Shown here: in pieces, positions 41,507 to 49,158 of the stretch
Layout of the letters: every line of letters starts with the position of its first letter
Position numbering within the stretch: the stretch's first letter is position 1
Source of the DNA: MWBV01 sp964447315
Lineage (GTDB): Archaea; Nanobdellota; Nanobdellia; Pacearchaeales; GW2011-AR1
NCBI GenBank assembly: GCA_964447315.1
Contig: CAYURQ010000005.1
Span: 1-55,398, forward strand
DNA: 55,398 bases
Direction of reading: 5' to 3'
Notes under the pieces: generated by a model
What the model was told of the DNA's origin: nothing
The model's input: only the letters and a program-made list of their open reading frames with translations
Databases searched by the model: none
Translations under genes and position numbers: made by a program

Positions 41507-41595
41507 CCAAACCAGAATATACAGAAGATGAGGAAGAGTAGTAAATAATAAAAAACTCTATTAACTCTAATACTCATTAATTAACTTAACCAAAA

Positions 41596-41615
41596 AGAAT
41601 CAACTTCTTGATTCT
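41596..41615. repeat. hairpin before the DUF167 gene
   Basis: AGAATCAA / TTGATTCT, a perfect 8-bp stem with loop CTTC, about 50 nt before ATG 41665. Could be an end signal for the upstream transcript or leader structure. Confidence 0.4.
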
Positions 41616-41664
41616 CCTACTTATCTGGATAATTGAAAACCAGGGATTAAATAATCAAAACAAA

Positions 41665-41892
41665 ATGATAAACAATAAAAGAGTTAAAGTTAAGATACAT
41701 CCAAATTCTTCGAGACAGCAGGTTGTTAGAGTTAAAGAAAATGAATATGAGGTTTGGATTAAAGAAACTCCTTTACAAGGTAAAGCCAATCAAGCTTTAG
41801 AAAGACTGTTAAAAAAACATTTCAATAAACAATGTAAAATTGTTTTTGGATTTAAATCAAGAAAAAAAGTTGTTGAAATTATAGAGGATTAA
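41665..41892 (+). CDS. DUF167 (YggU-like) protein
   Basis: 75 aa from ATG 41665. A longer frame upstream lacks homologous content. It has the full family pattern: VKIHPNSSRQQV, WIKETPLQGKANQALERLL, and IVFGFKSRKKVVEI. A small cytosolic protein present in all domains; function unknown. It sits four bases before the metallopeptidase gene. Confidence 0.88.
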   Translation: MINNKRVKVKIHPNSSRQQVVRVKENEYEVWIKETPLQGKANQALERLLKKHFNKQCKIVFGFKSRKKVVEIIED

Positions 41893-41896
41893 AAAA

Positions 41897-42298
41897 ATGA
41901 GATATGAATATGCTGAAGATTTACAGGAAATTGCAGAAGAAGTTTCAAAACTTTTATTTCCTCACATAGTCATAGAAAGAGTTAAATGTTTTAGAAGTTA
42001 TGGTAGTAGTTCCAGAGGAACAATTGCTCGTTGCCATGCTCTTGGAAAGTTAATGCAACAAGCAATAGGTGTTAAAGCTTATTATGCTCTTGAATTCTTA
42101 TGTCCAAAGTTTGAAAGAATGAAAAAAGAAGAGCAAGTAAAAACAATAATCCATGAATTAATGCACATTCCTAAAACATTTGGAGGGGGTTTCAAACATC
42201 ATGACTGGGTAACTGAAAAAAATGTAAACCTTCATTACAATACCTATATTGCAAAAAAAGACGAAAATGAAAAAAGAAAAAACAAGTGGTTTGGTTAA
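41897..42298 (+). CDS. putative metallopeptidase (COG4900-like)
   Basis: 133 aa. The zinc motif HELMH lies in IIHELMHIPKTFGGGFKHHDW near residue 87; the later His residues (KHHDW) could be further ligands. The N-terminal part has RVKCFRSYGSSSRGTIARCHA, typical for this small archaeal family. No signal peptide, so cytosolic. The substrate is unknown. The last 32 bases overlap the start of the DUF192 gene. Confidence 0.8.
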   Translation: MRYEYAEDLQEIAEEVSKLLFPHIVIERVKCFRSYGSSSRGTIARCHALGKLMQQAIGVKAYYALEFLCPKFERMKKEEQVKTIIHELMHIPKTFGGGFKHHDWVTEKNVNLHYNTYIAKKDENEKRKNKWFG

Positions 42299-42617
42299 TC
42301 TGTTAAAAATTCCAGAACTAAAAAAGGTTAAGACAGTTGGACAAGAAGCTAGAGGATTAACTTTCACTTCAAGGAAAAGAGCAAGAGCTTTGCTTTTTGA
42401 ATTCAATAAACCAGTAAATCTTAAAATACATTCGATGTTTGTTTGGTTTCCATTTGTTGCAATATGGATAAATCATAAAAATGAAATTATTGAAAAGAGG
42501 ATTATTAAACCTTGGAAAGCAAGCGTTAAATCAAAAAAGCCATTCAAAAAATTAATTGAAATTCCAATCAATGAATTTTATCGAGGAGAAATTCAGGAAA
42601 TCTTAACCTTAAATTGA
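42267..42617 (+). CDS. DUF192 protein
   Basis: 116 aa from ATG 42267; a TTG at 42249 is the alternative. The segment FTSRKRARALLFEF, IHSMFVWFPFVAIWIN and RIIKPWKAS matches DUF192 (COG1430), a small beta-barrel domain often found in archaea. Function unknown. It overlaps the metallopeptidase gene, so they are cotranslated. Confidence 0.8.
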   Translation: MKKEKTSGLVNLLKIPELKKVKTVGQEARGLTFTSRKRARALLFEFNKPVNLKIHSMFVWFPFVAIWINHKNEIIEKRIIKPWKASVKSKKPFKKLIEIPINEFYRGEIQEILTLN

Positions 42618-42639
42618 TAGCTCTCGAAGACTAGGAAAA

Positions 42640-42697
42640 GTTTATAAACAAAAGTGTCTTTAAAATCTCAATAATAATCAAAAGGAGGTTAAAGGAG
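42640..42697 (+). promoter_or_regulatory. promoter and double ribosome site of the basic H1-like gene
   Basis: TATA gtttataaac (42640-42649) follows CTCGAAGAC (42623-42631), a motif related to CTCGACGAC in the twin promoter elements. AGGAGGT at 42683-42689 gives a well-spaced ribosome site; a second AAAGGAG abuts the ATG. Together they indicate high expression. Confidence 0.6.
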
Positions 42698-42931
42698 ATG
42701 GGAAAAATAATTGCTAAGAATGTCGTTGAACGTAAGCCAGGTTACCTTTACTACGTTGATGGAAAAGGAAATGTGTGCGAAGCTAAAATGGCAAGAGGCG
42801 GTAAGAAAAAGAAGAAAGCAGCTAAGAAACCAGTTAAGAAAAAAGCTGTTAAAAAGAAGGCTGTTAAGAAGAAAGTTGTAAAAAAGAAACCAGCTAAAAA
42901 GAAAGCCGCTAAGAAAAAGAAAAGAAGATAA
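42698..42931 (+). CDS. small H1-like Lys/Ala-rich basic protein
   Basis: 77 aa. Residues 1-33 are an ordered piece (VERKPGYLYYVDGKGNVCEA). Residues 34-77 are a Lys-rich tail with repeated AVKKK/AKKP blocks like histone H1 tails. Strong promoter and ribosome sites and use of C-ending and CGT codons point to abundance. A DNA- or RNA-binding architectural role is inferred. It has its own promoter and a T-rich end after the stop (about 42935-42962). Confidence 0.8.
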   Translation: MGKIIAKNVVERKPGYLYYVDGKGNVCEAKMARGGKKKKKAAKKPVKKKAVKKKAVKKKVVKKKPAKKKAAKKKKRR

Positions 42932-42998
42932 ACAAAATTTTTATTTTTTATTTTATCTTTTTCAATAGTTTTATATATTTAATTTAATATTTTAATTT

Positions 42999-43727
42999 AT
43001 GATTAATAGGGGTAATAAAAGAGGTTCCCATGTAGGAGTTGTTATGTCTTTTGCAATATTCATAACATTTGTAATTTTTTTATATACTATGGCTCAACCT
43101 AGTTTTAAAGAAGAACAAAAAGAACAACAACTAATGATTTATCTTGAAAAAGTTTTAATTGAAAATTCTTCTGCAGAATTAATAACAATTACAACAAATA
43201 TTACAAATAATGTTGGAGCAGAATGTATTCAATTAGATAATCTTATAACAGACTTTGGGATTGATAATAGAATTTTTGTTTGGAATCAAGAACAAGTATC
43301 AACACCTAGTGGAGCAAGTACAACAAACCTAAGGATAAATAGAATAAGTTCAAATGATGACTTTTTTAAGATTTATTATTCAGAAGAATTTCCTTATATT
43401 GGTGGAGGAGGAGAATGGTCTTGTCAACCAATGTCAGAAGGAAGTGATTATAATTTAGGAATCACTAAAGTTGAAAAATATATTTTTGAATCAAAATTAA
43501 ATGATTTATTTAATGAGTATAATATTTGGTATGATCAATTTAAAGGAGAATTAAAAGTTCCGAGAAGCTTTGAATTTGGATTTGGAATAATTTATGAAAA
43601 TGGAACAATAAAAGAAACCCCGCAAATTAATATAAGCAAAAACTTTTACATAAAAGATGTTCCAATTCAATACGTAAATTTAAATGGACAAATAAAAAGC
43701 GGATATTTGAGATTAAAATCATGGTAA
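42999..43727 (+). CDS. pilin-like protein (242 aa)
   Basis: NKRG then SHVGVVMSFAIFITFVIFLY is a class III-type signal and hydrophobic helix. The globular part is beta-rich with two Cys (AECIQL, WSCQPM). It starts from its own TATA (tttatatat, 42970-42978), leaderless. It lies one base before another pilin-like gene and far from the ATPase, so it may supply minor pilins to the main machine at 21-39 kb. Confidence 0.72.
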   Translation: MINRGNKRGSHVGVVMSFAIFITFVIFLYTMAQPSFKEEQKEQQLMIYLEKVLIENSSAELITITTNITNNVGAECIQLDNLITDFGIDNRIFVWNQEQVSTPSGASTTNLRINRISSNDDFFKIYYSEEFPYIGGGGEWSCQPMSEGSDYNLGITKVEKYIFESKLNDLFNEYNIWYDQFKGELKVPRSFEFGFGIIYENGTIKETPQINISKNFYIKDVPIQYVNLNGQIKSGYLRLKSW

Positions 43728-43728
43728 A

Positions 43729-44184
43729 ATGAAGTTTAATTTATTTAAAAGAAAAAACAAAAAGGCATGGGTTAAGATACTTGAAGTTTTCATATCTATA
43801 ATACTTTTGGCAGGAGCACTTTTTTTAGTATTGAATAGAAATGTTTTCACAGGAGAGGTAACTCAAGAAATAAATGATAAAATAGAAAATATTATCAGGG
43901 CAGTTCAGGTAGATGATTCTTTGAGAAAAGAGATTTTACAAGCTAGTTTGCCTGTTGAATGGGAAGATTTTGAGAGTTCTGGATTATCAAATACAAGAAA
44001 TGAAATTATTTCAAAAACATCTCCTAATTTAATTTGTGAAGCAAAGGTTTGTTACTTGGAAGATAATTGCATAAATTCAAATGCTCCTAATGATAGAAAT
44101 ATATATACAAAAATAGGATATATCTCAGCTGATTTAAACACTTACAGTCCAAGACAATTAAAAGTATTTTGTTGGAAAAAATGA
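43729..44184 (+). CDS. pilin-like protein (151 aa), coupled to archease
   Basis: A basic start (FNLFKRKNKKA), then WVKILEVFISIILLAGALFLVL, a class III-type helix. Residues 40-151 include VFTGEV and five Cys (ICEAKVCYLEDNC plus a C-terminal FCWKK). It starts one base after the previous pilin-like gene. Its TGA overlaps the archease ATG as ATGA, so translation is coupled to an RNA-repair gene. Confidence 0.7.
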   Translation: MKFNLFKRKNKKAWVKILEVFISIILLAGALFLVLNRNVFTGEVTQEINDKIENIIRAVQVDDSLRKEILQASLPVEWEDFESSGLSNTRNEIISKTSPNLICEAKVCYLEDNCINSNAPNDRNIYTKIGYISADLNTYSPRQLKVFCWKK

Positions 44185-44597
44185 AATTCAAATTTTTACC
44201 TCACACAGCAGATATTAAATTCAGAGCCTGGGGTGAAACTATTGAAGAGGTTTTCAAGAATTCAGCTCTTGCTCTTTTTAATGTATTAAGTGATAAAAAA
44301 GTTAAGGCTAATAAAAAAATTGTTGTAAGAGCACAAGGAAATGATTTAGAAGGTTTAATGTATAATTTTCTAGAAGAATTTTTATTTTTATTAGATGCAG
44401 ATGATTTTATTGCAAGCAAAGTTGATGAAATTATCTTAGATAAAAAAAACTTTACAATTCTTGCAAAAATCTCTGGAGATAATATTGGAAACAAAAATAA
44501 ATATGAAATAAATCATATTAAAGCTATAACATACAGTGAAATGGAAATAAAACACCTTCCAAATAGATGGATTTCTCAAATTGTATTGGATGTTTGA
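44181..44597 (+). CDS. archease
   Basis: 138 aa from ATG 44181. Activator of the RNA ligase RtcB, supporting its guanylation and turnover. Family landmarks: FLPHTADIKFRAWG at the start (with the metal-binding Asp), a NFLEEFLFLLDAD segment, and SQIVLDV as the C-terminal end carrying a conserved Asp. RtcB is encoded 350 bases downstream on the same strand, the usual partnership. A small minus-strand gene lies between them. Confidence 0.92.
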   Translation: MKFKFLPHTADIKFRAWGETIEEVFKNSALALFNVLSDKKVKANKKIVVRAQGNDLEGLMYNFLEEFLFLLDADDFIASKVDEIILDKKNFTILAKISGDNIGNKNKYEINHIKAITYSEMEIKHLPNRWISQIVLDV

Positions 44598-44695
44598 GAT
44601 ATTTCTAAGATATAATTAAAATAACAATAATGTTCTACTCTTACTAAAAGACATTCTGATTGAATATTTTTCTGGTTAATTAATAAACTAAAAAA

Positions 44696-44878
44696 TTATT
44701 TCTTTACAACAAAATAATATATTATTGCTGTAATAATATTAAATATTATTGCTAATACAATCCACAATACTTTATTAAATGTGCTCATTTTTTTTTGGTT
44801 TGATGCAATATCATAAATAACCCAAACAGCACAAGCAAGTGCAATCAATGCAATAAGTCCTCCTTCAAAAATTGCCAT
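44696..44878 (-). CDS. small two-helix membrane protein (PLDc_N-like)
   Basis: 60 aa from ATG 44878 (minus strand), set by AGGAGGT just upstream. Two membrane helices: LIALIALACAVWVIYDIA and VLWIVLAIIFNIITAIIYYFV. The second helix resembles the phospholipase D N-terminal helical hairpin family (PLDc_N), with no enzyme domain. Role unknown. Confidence 0.7.
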   Translation of the reverse strand: MAIFEGGLIALIALACAVWVIYDIASNQKKMSTFNKVLWIVLAIIFNIITAIIYYFVVKK

Positions 44879-44950
44879 TTTTACCTCCTTATACAATATA
44901 AAATAATTAGGGATATTTAATTATTTTGGTTTATTAGTTAGTTTTATTAA

Positions 44951-46393
44951 ATGAAATTTCTTGAAATAATTAAGATGAAAATTAAAATAAATAAAATAAA
45001 AGAAAATATATATGAAATTCAAAGTATAGGAGCAATGAGAGTTCCTGCAAGAATATATGCTTCAGAGAGTATTTTAAATGACATTAAGAAAGATAAAACA
45101 ATTCAACAAGTAATGAATGTTGCTCAATTACCTGGAATTATTGAACAATCAATTGCTTTACCTGATGCACACCAGGGATATGGATTTTCAATTGGAGGGG
45201 TTGCTGCATTTGATTTAGAAAATGGTATTTTTAGTCCTGGAGGGGTTGGTTATGATATTAACTGCAGCGTAAGATTATTAAAAACTAATTTAACTAAGAA
45301 AGATATAGTTGGAAATCAAAAAAAGCTTTTGGAAATGTTAAAAAATAAAATTCCTTCTGGAGTTGGAAGGGGAAGTCCTTATAATATTCCTAAAAAAGCA
45401 TTTATTGAATTATTGAAAAATGGTGCTCAGTATATATCAAAACTTGGAGATGATATTCAAGATGATTGGAAAAATACAGAAGAGCAAGGATGCATGAAAG
45501 ATGCAGACCCTTCAAAAGTTTCTGAAAAAGCTATTAAAAGAGGAATTGGACAATTAGGAACCTTAGGAGCTGGAAATCATTTTCTTGAAGTGTTGTTTGT
45601 TGATGAAATTTTCAATGAAAAAGTTGCAAAGGTTTTTGGTTTGAAGAAAGACCAGGCAGTTATAATGATTCATTGTGGAAGCAGGGGTTTAGGACATCAA
45701 ATTGCTTCTGATTATATTCAAAAAATGCAGGATTTTGAATATGCTGTTCTTCCTGATAGGGAATTAGTTTATGCTCCGATAAATTCTGAACTAGGAAGAG
45801 ATTATTACAAGGCAATGTGTTGTGCTGTTAATTTTGCATTTGCTAATAAACAATTAATAACTCAATGGACAAGAGAAGTATTTAAGGAGATATTTGATAA
45901 TTCAGAAATTAGTGTTTTGTATGATGTTTCTCATAATATTGCTAAATTTGAAAATCATAAAATAAATGGTAAAATGCAAAAAGTTTGTGTACATAGAAAG
46001 GGGGCTACTAGAGCTTTTGGACCTAACAGAGAAGAGATTCCTGAAAAATACAGGAAAGTTGGACAACCTGTTTTAATTCCAGGAACAATGGGAACTTCTT
46101 CTTATGTATTGGTTGGAACAAAACTTTCAGAGGAGCTTACTTTTGGAAGTAGTGTTCATGGTGCTGGAAGAGTAATGGGAAGAGCACAAGCAACAAGAAC
46201 AATTGATGGTAAAAAAACAAAAAATAAATTAAATCAACAAGGAATTCAAGTTTCTAGTTCAAGTGATAAAAGTCTTGCAGAAGAAGCACCAGAAGTTTAC
46301 AAAGATGTTGAGGATGTTGTTCAGGTAGTTGATGATATTGGAATAAGTAAAAAAGTTGCTAGATTAAAGCCTTTGGTTGTTGTCAAGGGATGA
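44951..46393 (+). CDS. rtcB: RNA-splicing ligase RtcB
   Basis: 480 aa; ATG 44975 is an alternative start closer to the family consensus. Joins RNA 2',3'-cyclic phosphate or 3'-phosphate ends to 5'-OH ends using GTP and Mn, needed for tRNA intron splicing and RNA repair. Metal ligand Cys105 is in GYDINCSVRLL. GAGNHFLEV, MIHCGSRGLGHQ and HRKGATRAF (His348) carry further ligands. The guanylated His is His403 in SVHGAGR. The end VARLKPLVVVKG is typical, and no intein is present. It is adjacent to archease. Confidence 0.95.
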   Translation: MKFLEIIKMKIKINKIKENIYEIQSIGAMRVPARIYASESILNDIKKDKTIQQVMNVAQLPGIIEQSIALPDAHQGYGFSIGGVAAFDLENGIFSPGGVGYDINCSVRLLKTNLTKKDIVGNQKKLLEMLKNKIPSGVGRGSPYNIPKKAFIELLKNGAQYISKLGDDIQDDWKNTEEQGCMKDADPSKVSEKAIKRGIGQLGTLGAGNHFLEVLFVDEIFNEKVAKVFGLKKDQAVIMIHCGSRGLGHQIASDYIQKMQDFEYAVLPDRELVYAPINSELGRDYYKAMCCAVNFAFANKQLITQWTREVFKEIFDNSEISVLYDVSHNIAKFENHKINGKMQKVCVHRKGATRAFGPNREEIPEKYRKVGQPVLIPGTMGTSSYVLVGTKLSEELTFGSSVHGAGRVMGRAQATRTIDGKKTKNKLNQQGIQVSSSSDKSLAEEAPEVYKDVEDVVQVVDDIGISKKVARLKPLVVVKG

Positions 46394-46438
46394 AATGATA
46401 AAGAATATTTTGAATTTACATTTAATAAGGGAAAATTA

Positions 46439-46717
46439 TTGGGTTACTTTAAAAATAAAAAATTAGTAGGATGTGTTGGATTAATTATTAATAAAGAATT
46501 TAAATTTAGAGAAGTTGAACACTTAATTGTACATCCAGATTTTCAAGGAAGGGGCATTGCAAAAAAATTAATGAATTTTGTTGAAGGATTTGCAAAAAAA
46601 CAAAAAATTCAAGGATTAAGATTAAATGTTAGATGTAAAAACACTCCTGCAATTAATCTTTATAAAAAAATAGGATATTCAAAACATGCTTATATTATGG
46701 CTAAGTCTTTAAAATAA
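46439..46717 (+). pseudogene. GNAT acetyltransferase, N-terminally short
   Basis: From TTG 46439 this gives 92 aa with the GNAT core: KKLVGCVGLI, EHLIVHPDFQGRGIAKKLM (acetyl-CoA loop) and NLYKKIGYS. The usual first strand and helices are missing. The same frame continues upstream without a start (NDKEYFEFTFNKGKLL) directly to the TGA of rtcB at 46391-46393. ATG 46395 is in another frame. So it is either a short GNAT with a TTG start, a degraded gene, or an rtcB-linked frame reached by readthrough. The substrate is unknown. Confidence 0.55.
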
Positions 46718-46796
46718 ACATGCAACTAATATCACCATAGTTTTTATAAAGAATAATTTTCTATATATTTACAGATAAAAGAGAGGAAATCAAAAC

Positions 46797-46805
46797 CTTT
46801 AAATA
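46797..46805 (+). promoter_or_regulatory. TATA box of the T9SS-domain gene
   Basis: ctttaaata, 31-39 nt before ATG 46836. Confidence 0.4.
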
Positions 46806-46835
46806 TTACTCTAAAGTGGTTACAATATAAGGAAA

Positions 46836-49022
46836 ATGGCAGATAATAGAAATAAATTAGAGAAGTTTTTAGATAATACTAGAAGACAAGCTAAAGAATT
46901 TGGAATAGGTTTGGGCATGACTGCTTTAAGTGTTTTGCCTTTTACATATCCTGGAAATGCTGATGCTCAAGATTCTTATGACAATAAACAAAAAAAAGAA
47001 ATTGTTATGCAAGAAAACCCTTATATTAATCAAGATAAATTATCTGAAAAAAATCATGAAAATGATTTTGTTTCTTACACTACTAATGACCCTCAATATG
47101 AGAGTACTTCAACCCAATCTACAACTCAAAATATATATAATTATACTGCAAATCCTTTTGTTCAGCCTAATGATACTACATTAAATTGGTATGGTTCTGG
47201 TGATGCAGATGGAGATAATAAACTTACAAATGCTGATTTAGTTAAAATGCAAGAATATATTGATGGAACTTACACACCAAATCTAGAACAAGATTTAAGA
47301 GCCATTGATAGAATGGACATAAACGGAGATGAAGTTGTTAATCAACAAGATTATAATATGATGCAAGAGCACATGCAAAACAGAGCACCAAGAGACCCTG
47401 AATGGTATTGGGCAAATTTAGACGAAGAAGGGAAAGAAGCTTGGTTAGGAAAAATAATGGATATTAGCAAAATTGAAAATACTTGTGAAGAAAATGGAAT
47501 TCCAGGAGAAATATGTAATTGCAATCAATATTCTACTCGACAATTCTTTGATTTTCATGGAACAGATGACCAAGAAATAATTGATTTATTTTTCCAATAT
47601 TTTCCTCTTAATTATAAATTAGAAGATATGAATAGGTTTAATGTTCCAAATTATAAAGTCATTAGTTCCCATTATTATTTTGATGGAACTCCTCGGTGGG
47701 GGCATTCCCAAGGTGCTGTTACTGTGGGAGATAATTTTCTAAATTTTTCTGATTTGTATATTCTGGATGATCAATTCAATGCTAAAGATATTCAACCAGG
47801 AGAATGGGGATTTGCCTTAGGAGATAGCTCCGAGGTTAGAATAAGAGGGCCTCCAAAAGGGCCAGGTAGAAATACTCTTGTAGATTATGCTAATTGGGAG
47901 GTTATTGATGGAGTGCCAAAATTAAGAAAATATCAAACATATCTCATAAACCTAATAACTGAAAAACCTTCAAAAAATTTAGGAATTTCAACAAACATTG
48001 ATTCAGATTCAATTTATGAAGTTGCTCCTGGAGTAAATATTAATATAAATGATGAAAATTTAAAGTTTGCTTGGTTAAGTTCTGATAATGGTTTAACTAA
48101 AAAATCTCTTAAAAAAGGAAATAATGCAATTAATAATCTTAATCTATCTCAAGGAGAAAATCAAATATGGATTTATGCAAAAGATATTTTTGATAGAGAT
48201 ACTTTGGTTAAGAGGGTTCTTAATGTAAATGATATTTATGCTCCTAGAATAAACATTACAAGTCCAAATTCAGGGCAGATTTTTGAAAAAGATATTAAGT
48301 TAAATGCGAGTGTTTCTGACCCAAATATAAATTCAGATAGTGTATATTATTATATTAATGATAATGAAAATCAATTTTTTAATGGAAATTTAAACCAATC
48401 AATAGAAGTTCCTTATGGAGAACATGTTTTGAGTGTTGTTGGAGTTGATAAACTTAATAATAAAACAACAAAAAAAGTTAATTTTTCTAGAGAAGATTTA
48501 ACCCCTCCTGAAATAAATTGGAGTTCAGAGGTTTCAGGAACTTATAGCAATAATATAACATTTAATTGGGATATTTCTGATGAGAATTTTCAAAATGCCT
48601 GGTTAAGTAAAAATGGAGAAAAACAAGAAATTTCTCAAACAGGAGAAATTTCGTTTAATGAATTGCCTAATAGAAATTATGAATTTTGGATGGGTGCTAA
48701 AGATATTTTTGGAAATGCTGACTCGACATCTAAAGAATTCCAAGTAGTAGGTGTTGGACTTGAAGATAAGTTAAATGAGAATAAATTAAAAGTATATCCT
48801 AATCCAGTTAAAGACCTTGGAGTTATTGGAACTCCAATAGGAAAAAATTTGTATTTAAAATTTTATGACATGTCTGGAAGATTGCAAAAAGAAATAATTG
48901 ATAATGATAAAGACGGGAAGACTGAAGTTGATTTTTCAAACTACAAACCAGGAATGTATGTTATTAGAGCAAGTGATGAGAATAAAGTTCCAATTGGAAC
49001 ATTAAAAGTTATTAAAAAATAA
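46836..49022 (+). CDS. secreted protein with dockerin-like repeats and a T9SS type A sorting domain
   Basis: 728 aa. Residues 1-46 look like a signal peptide with a long charged start (TRRQAKEFGIGLGMTALSVL, ending near GNADAQ). Residues about 118-182 are two dockerin/EF-hand-like repeats (GDADGDNKLTNADL, DINGDEVVNQQDY). Residues 195-380 are a domain with Cys and His of unknown type. Three Ig-like domains follow (SPNSGQIFEK, DLTPPEINW). Residues about 650-728 match the Bacteroidota Por (T9SS) type A C-terminal domain: KLKVYPNPVKD, YDMSGRLQKEI, FSNYKPGMYVIRA, GTLKVIKK. No T9SS is known in archaea, so the domain is probably acquired and reused. There is no membrane anchor. Confidence 0.8.
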   Translation: MADNRNKLEKFLDNTRRQAKEFGIGLGMTALSVLPFTYPGNADAQDSYDNKQKKEIVMQENPYINQDKLSEKNHENDFVSYTTNDPQYESTSTQSTTQNIYNYTANPFVQPNDTTLNWYGSGDADGDNKLTNADLVKMQEYIDGTYTPNLEQDLRAIDRMDINGDEVVNQQDYNMMQEHMQNRAPRDPEWYWANLDEEGKEAWLGKIMDISKIENTCEENGIPGEICNCNQYSTRQFFDFHGTDDQEIIDLFFQYFPLNYKLEDMNRFNVPNYKVISSHYYFDGTPRWGHSQGAVTVGDNFLNFSDLYILDDQFNAKDIQPGEWGFALGDSSEVRIRGPPKGPGRNTLVDYANWEVIDGVPKLRKYQTYLINLITEKPSKNLGISTNIDSDSIYEVAPGVNININDENLKFAWLSSDNGLTKKSLKKGNNAINNLNLSQGENQIWIYAKDIFDRDTLVKRVLNVNDIYAPRINITSPNSGQIFEKDIKLNASVSDPNINSDSVYYYINDNENQFFNGNLNQSIEVPYGEHVLSVVGVDKLNNKTTKKVNFSREDLTPPEINWSSEVSGTYSNNITFNWDISDENFQNAWLSKNGEKQEISQTGEISFNELPNRNYEFWMGAKDIFGNADSTSKEFQVVGVGLEDKLNENKLKVYPNPVKDLGVIGTPIGKNLYLKFYDMSGRLQKEIIDNDKDGKTEVDFSNYKPGMYVIRASDENKVPIGTLKVIKK

Positions 49023-49048
49023 TTCTTAATTTTGTTACTTACATTTTA

Positions 49049-49110
49049 ATTTTATTAAATATGAAAATTCTTTCATTTGTCTTCGAGAATTTTAATTAAT
49101 TTAATAAAAT
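49049..49110. terminator. 62-nt two-part hairpin between surface-protein genes
   Basis: Outer arms ATTTTATTAAAT (49049-49060) and ATTTAATAAAAT (49099-49110), inner arms AAAATTCT (49064-49071) and AGAATTTT (49086-49093). The loop includes GTCTTCGAG, the reverse complement of CTCGAAGAC. It lies 27 bases after one stop and 15 before the next TATA box. Terminator or cruciform is possible. Confidence 0.55.
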
Positions 49111-49124
49111 GAATTTCTTAAAAA

Positions 49125-49134
49125 CATTTATAAA
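49125..49134 (+). promoter_or_regulatory. TATA box of the 1667-aa protein gene
   Basis: catttataaa begins 34 nt before ATG 49159 with no ribosome site, suggesting a leaderless mRNA. Confidence 0.45.
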
Positions 49135-49158
49135 ACCCAAATTACTAATTATTTCATT

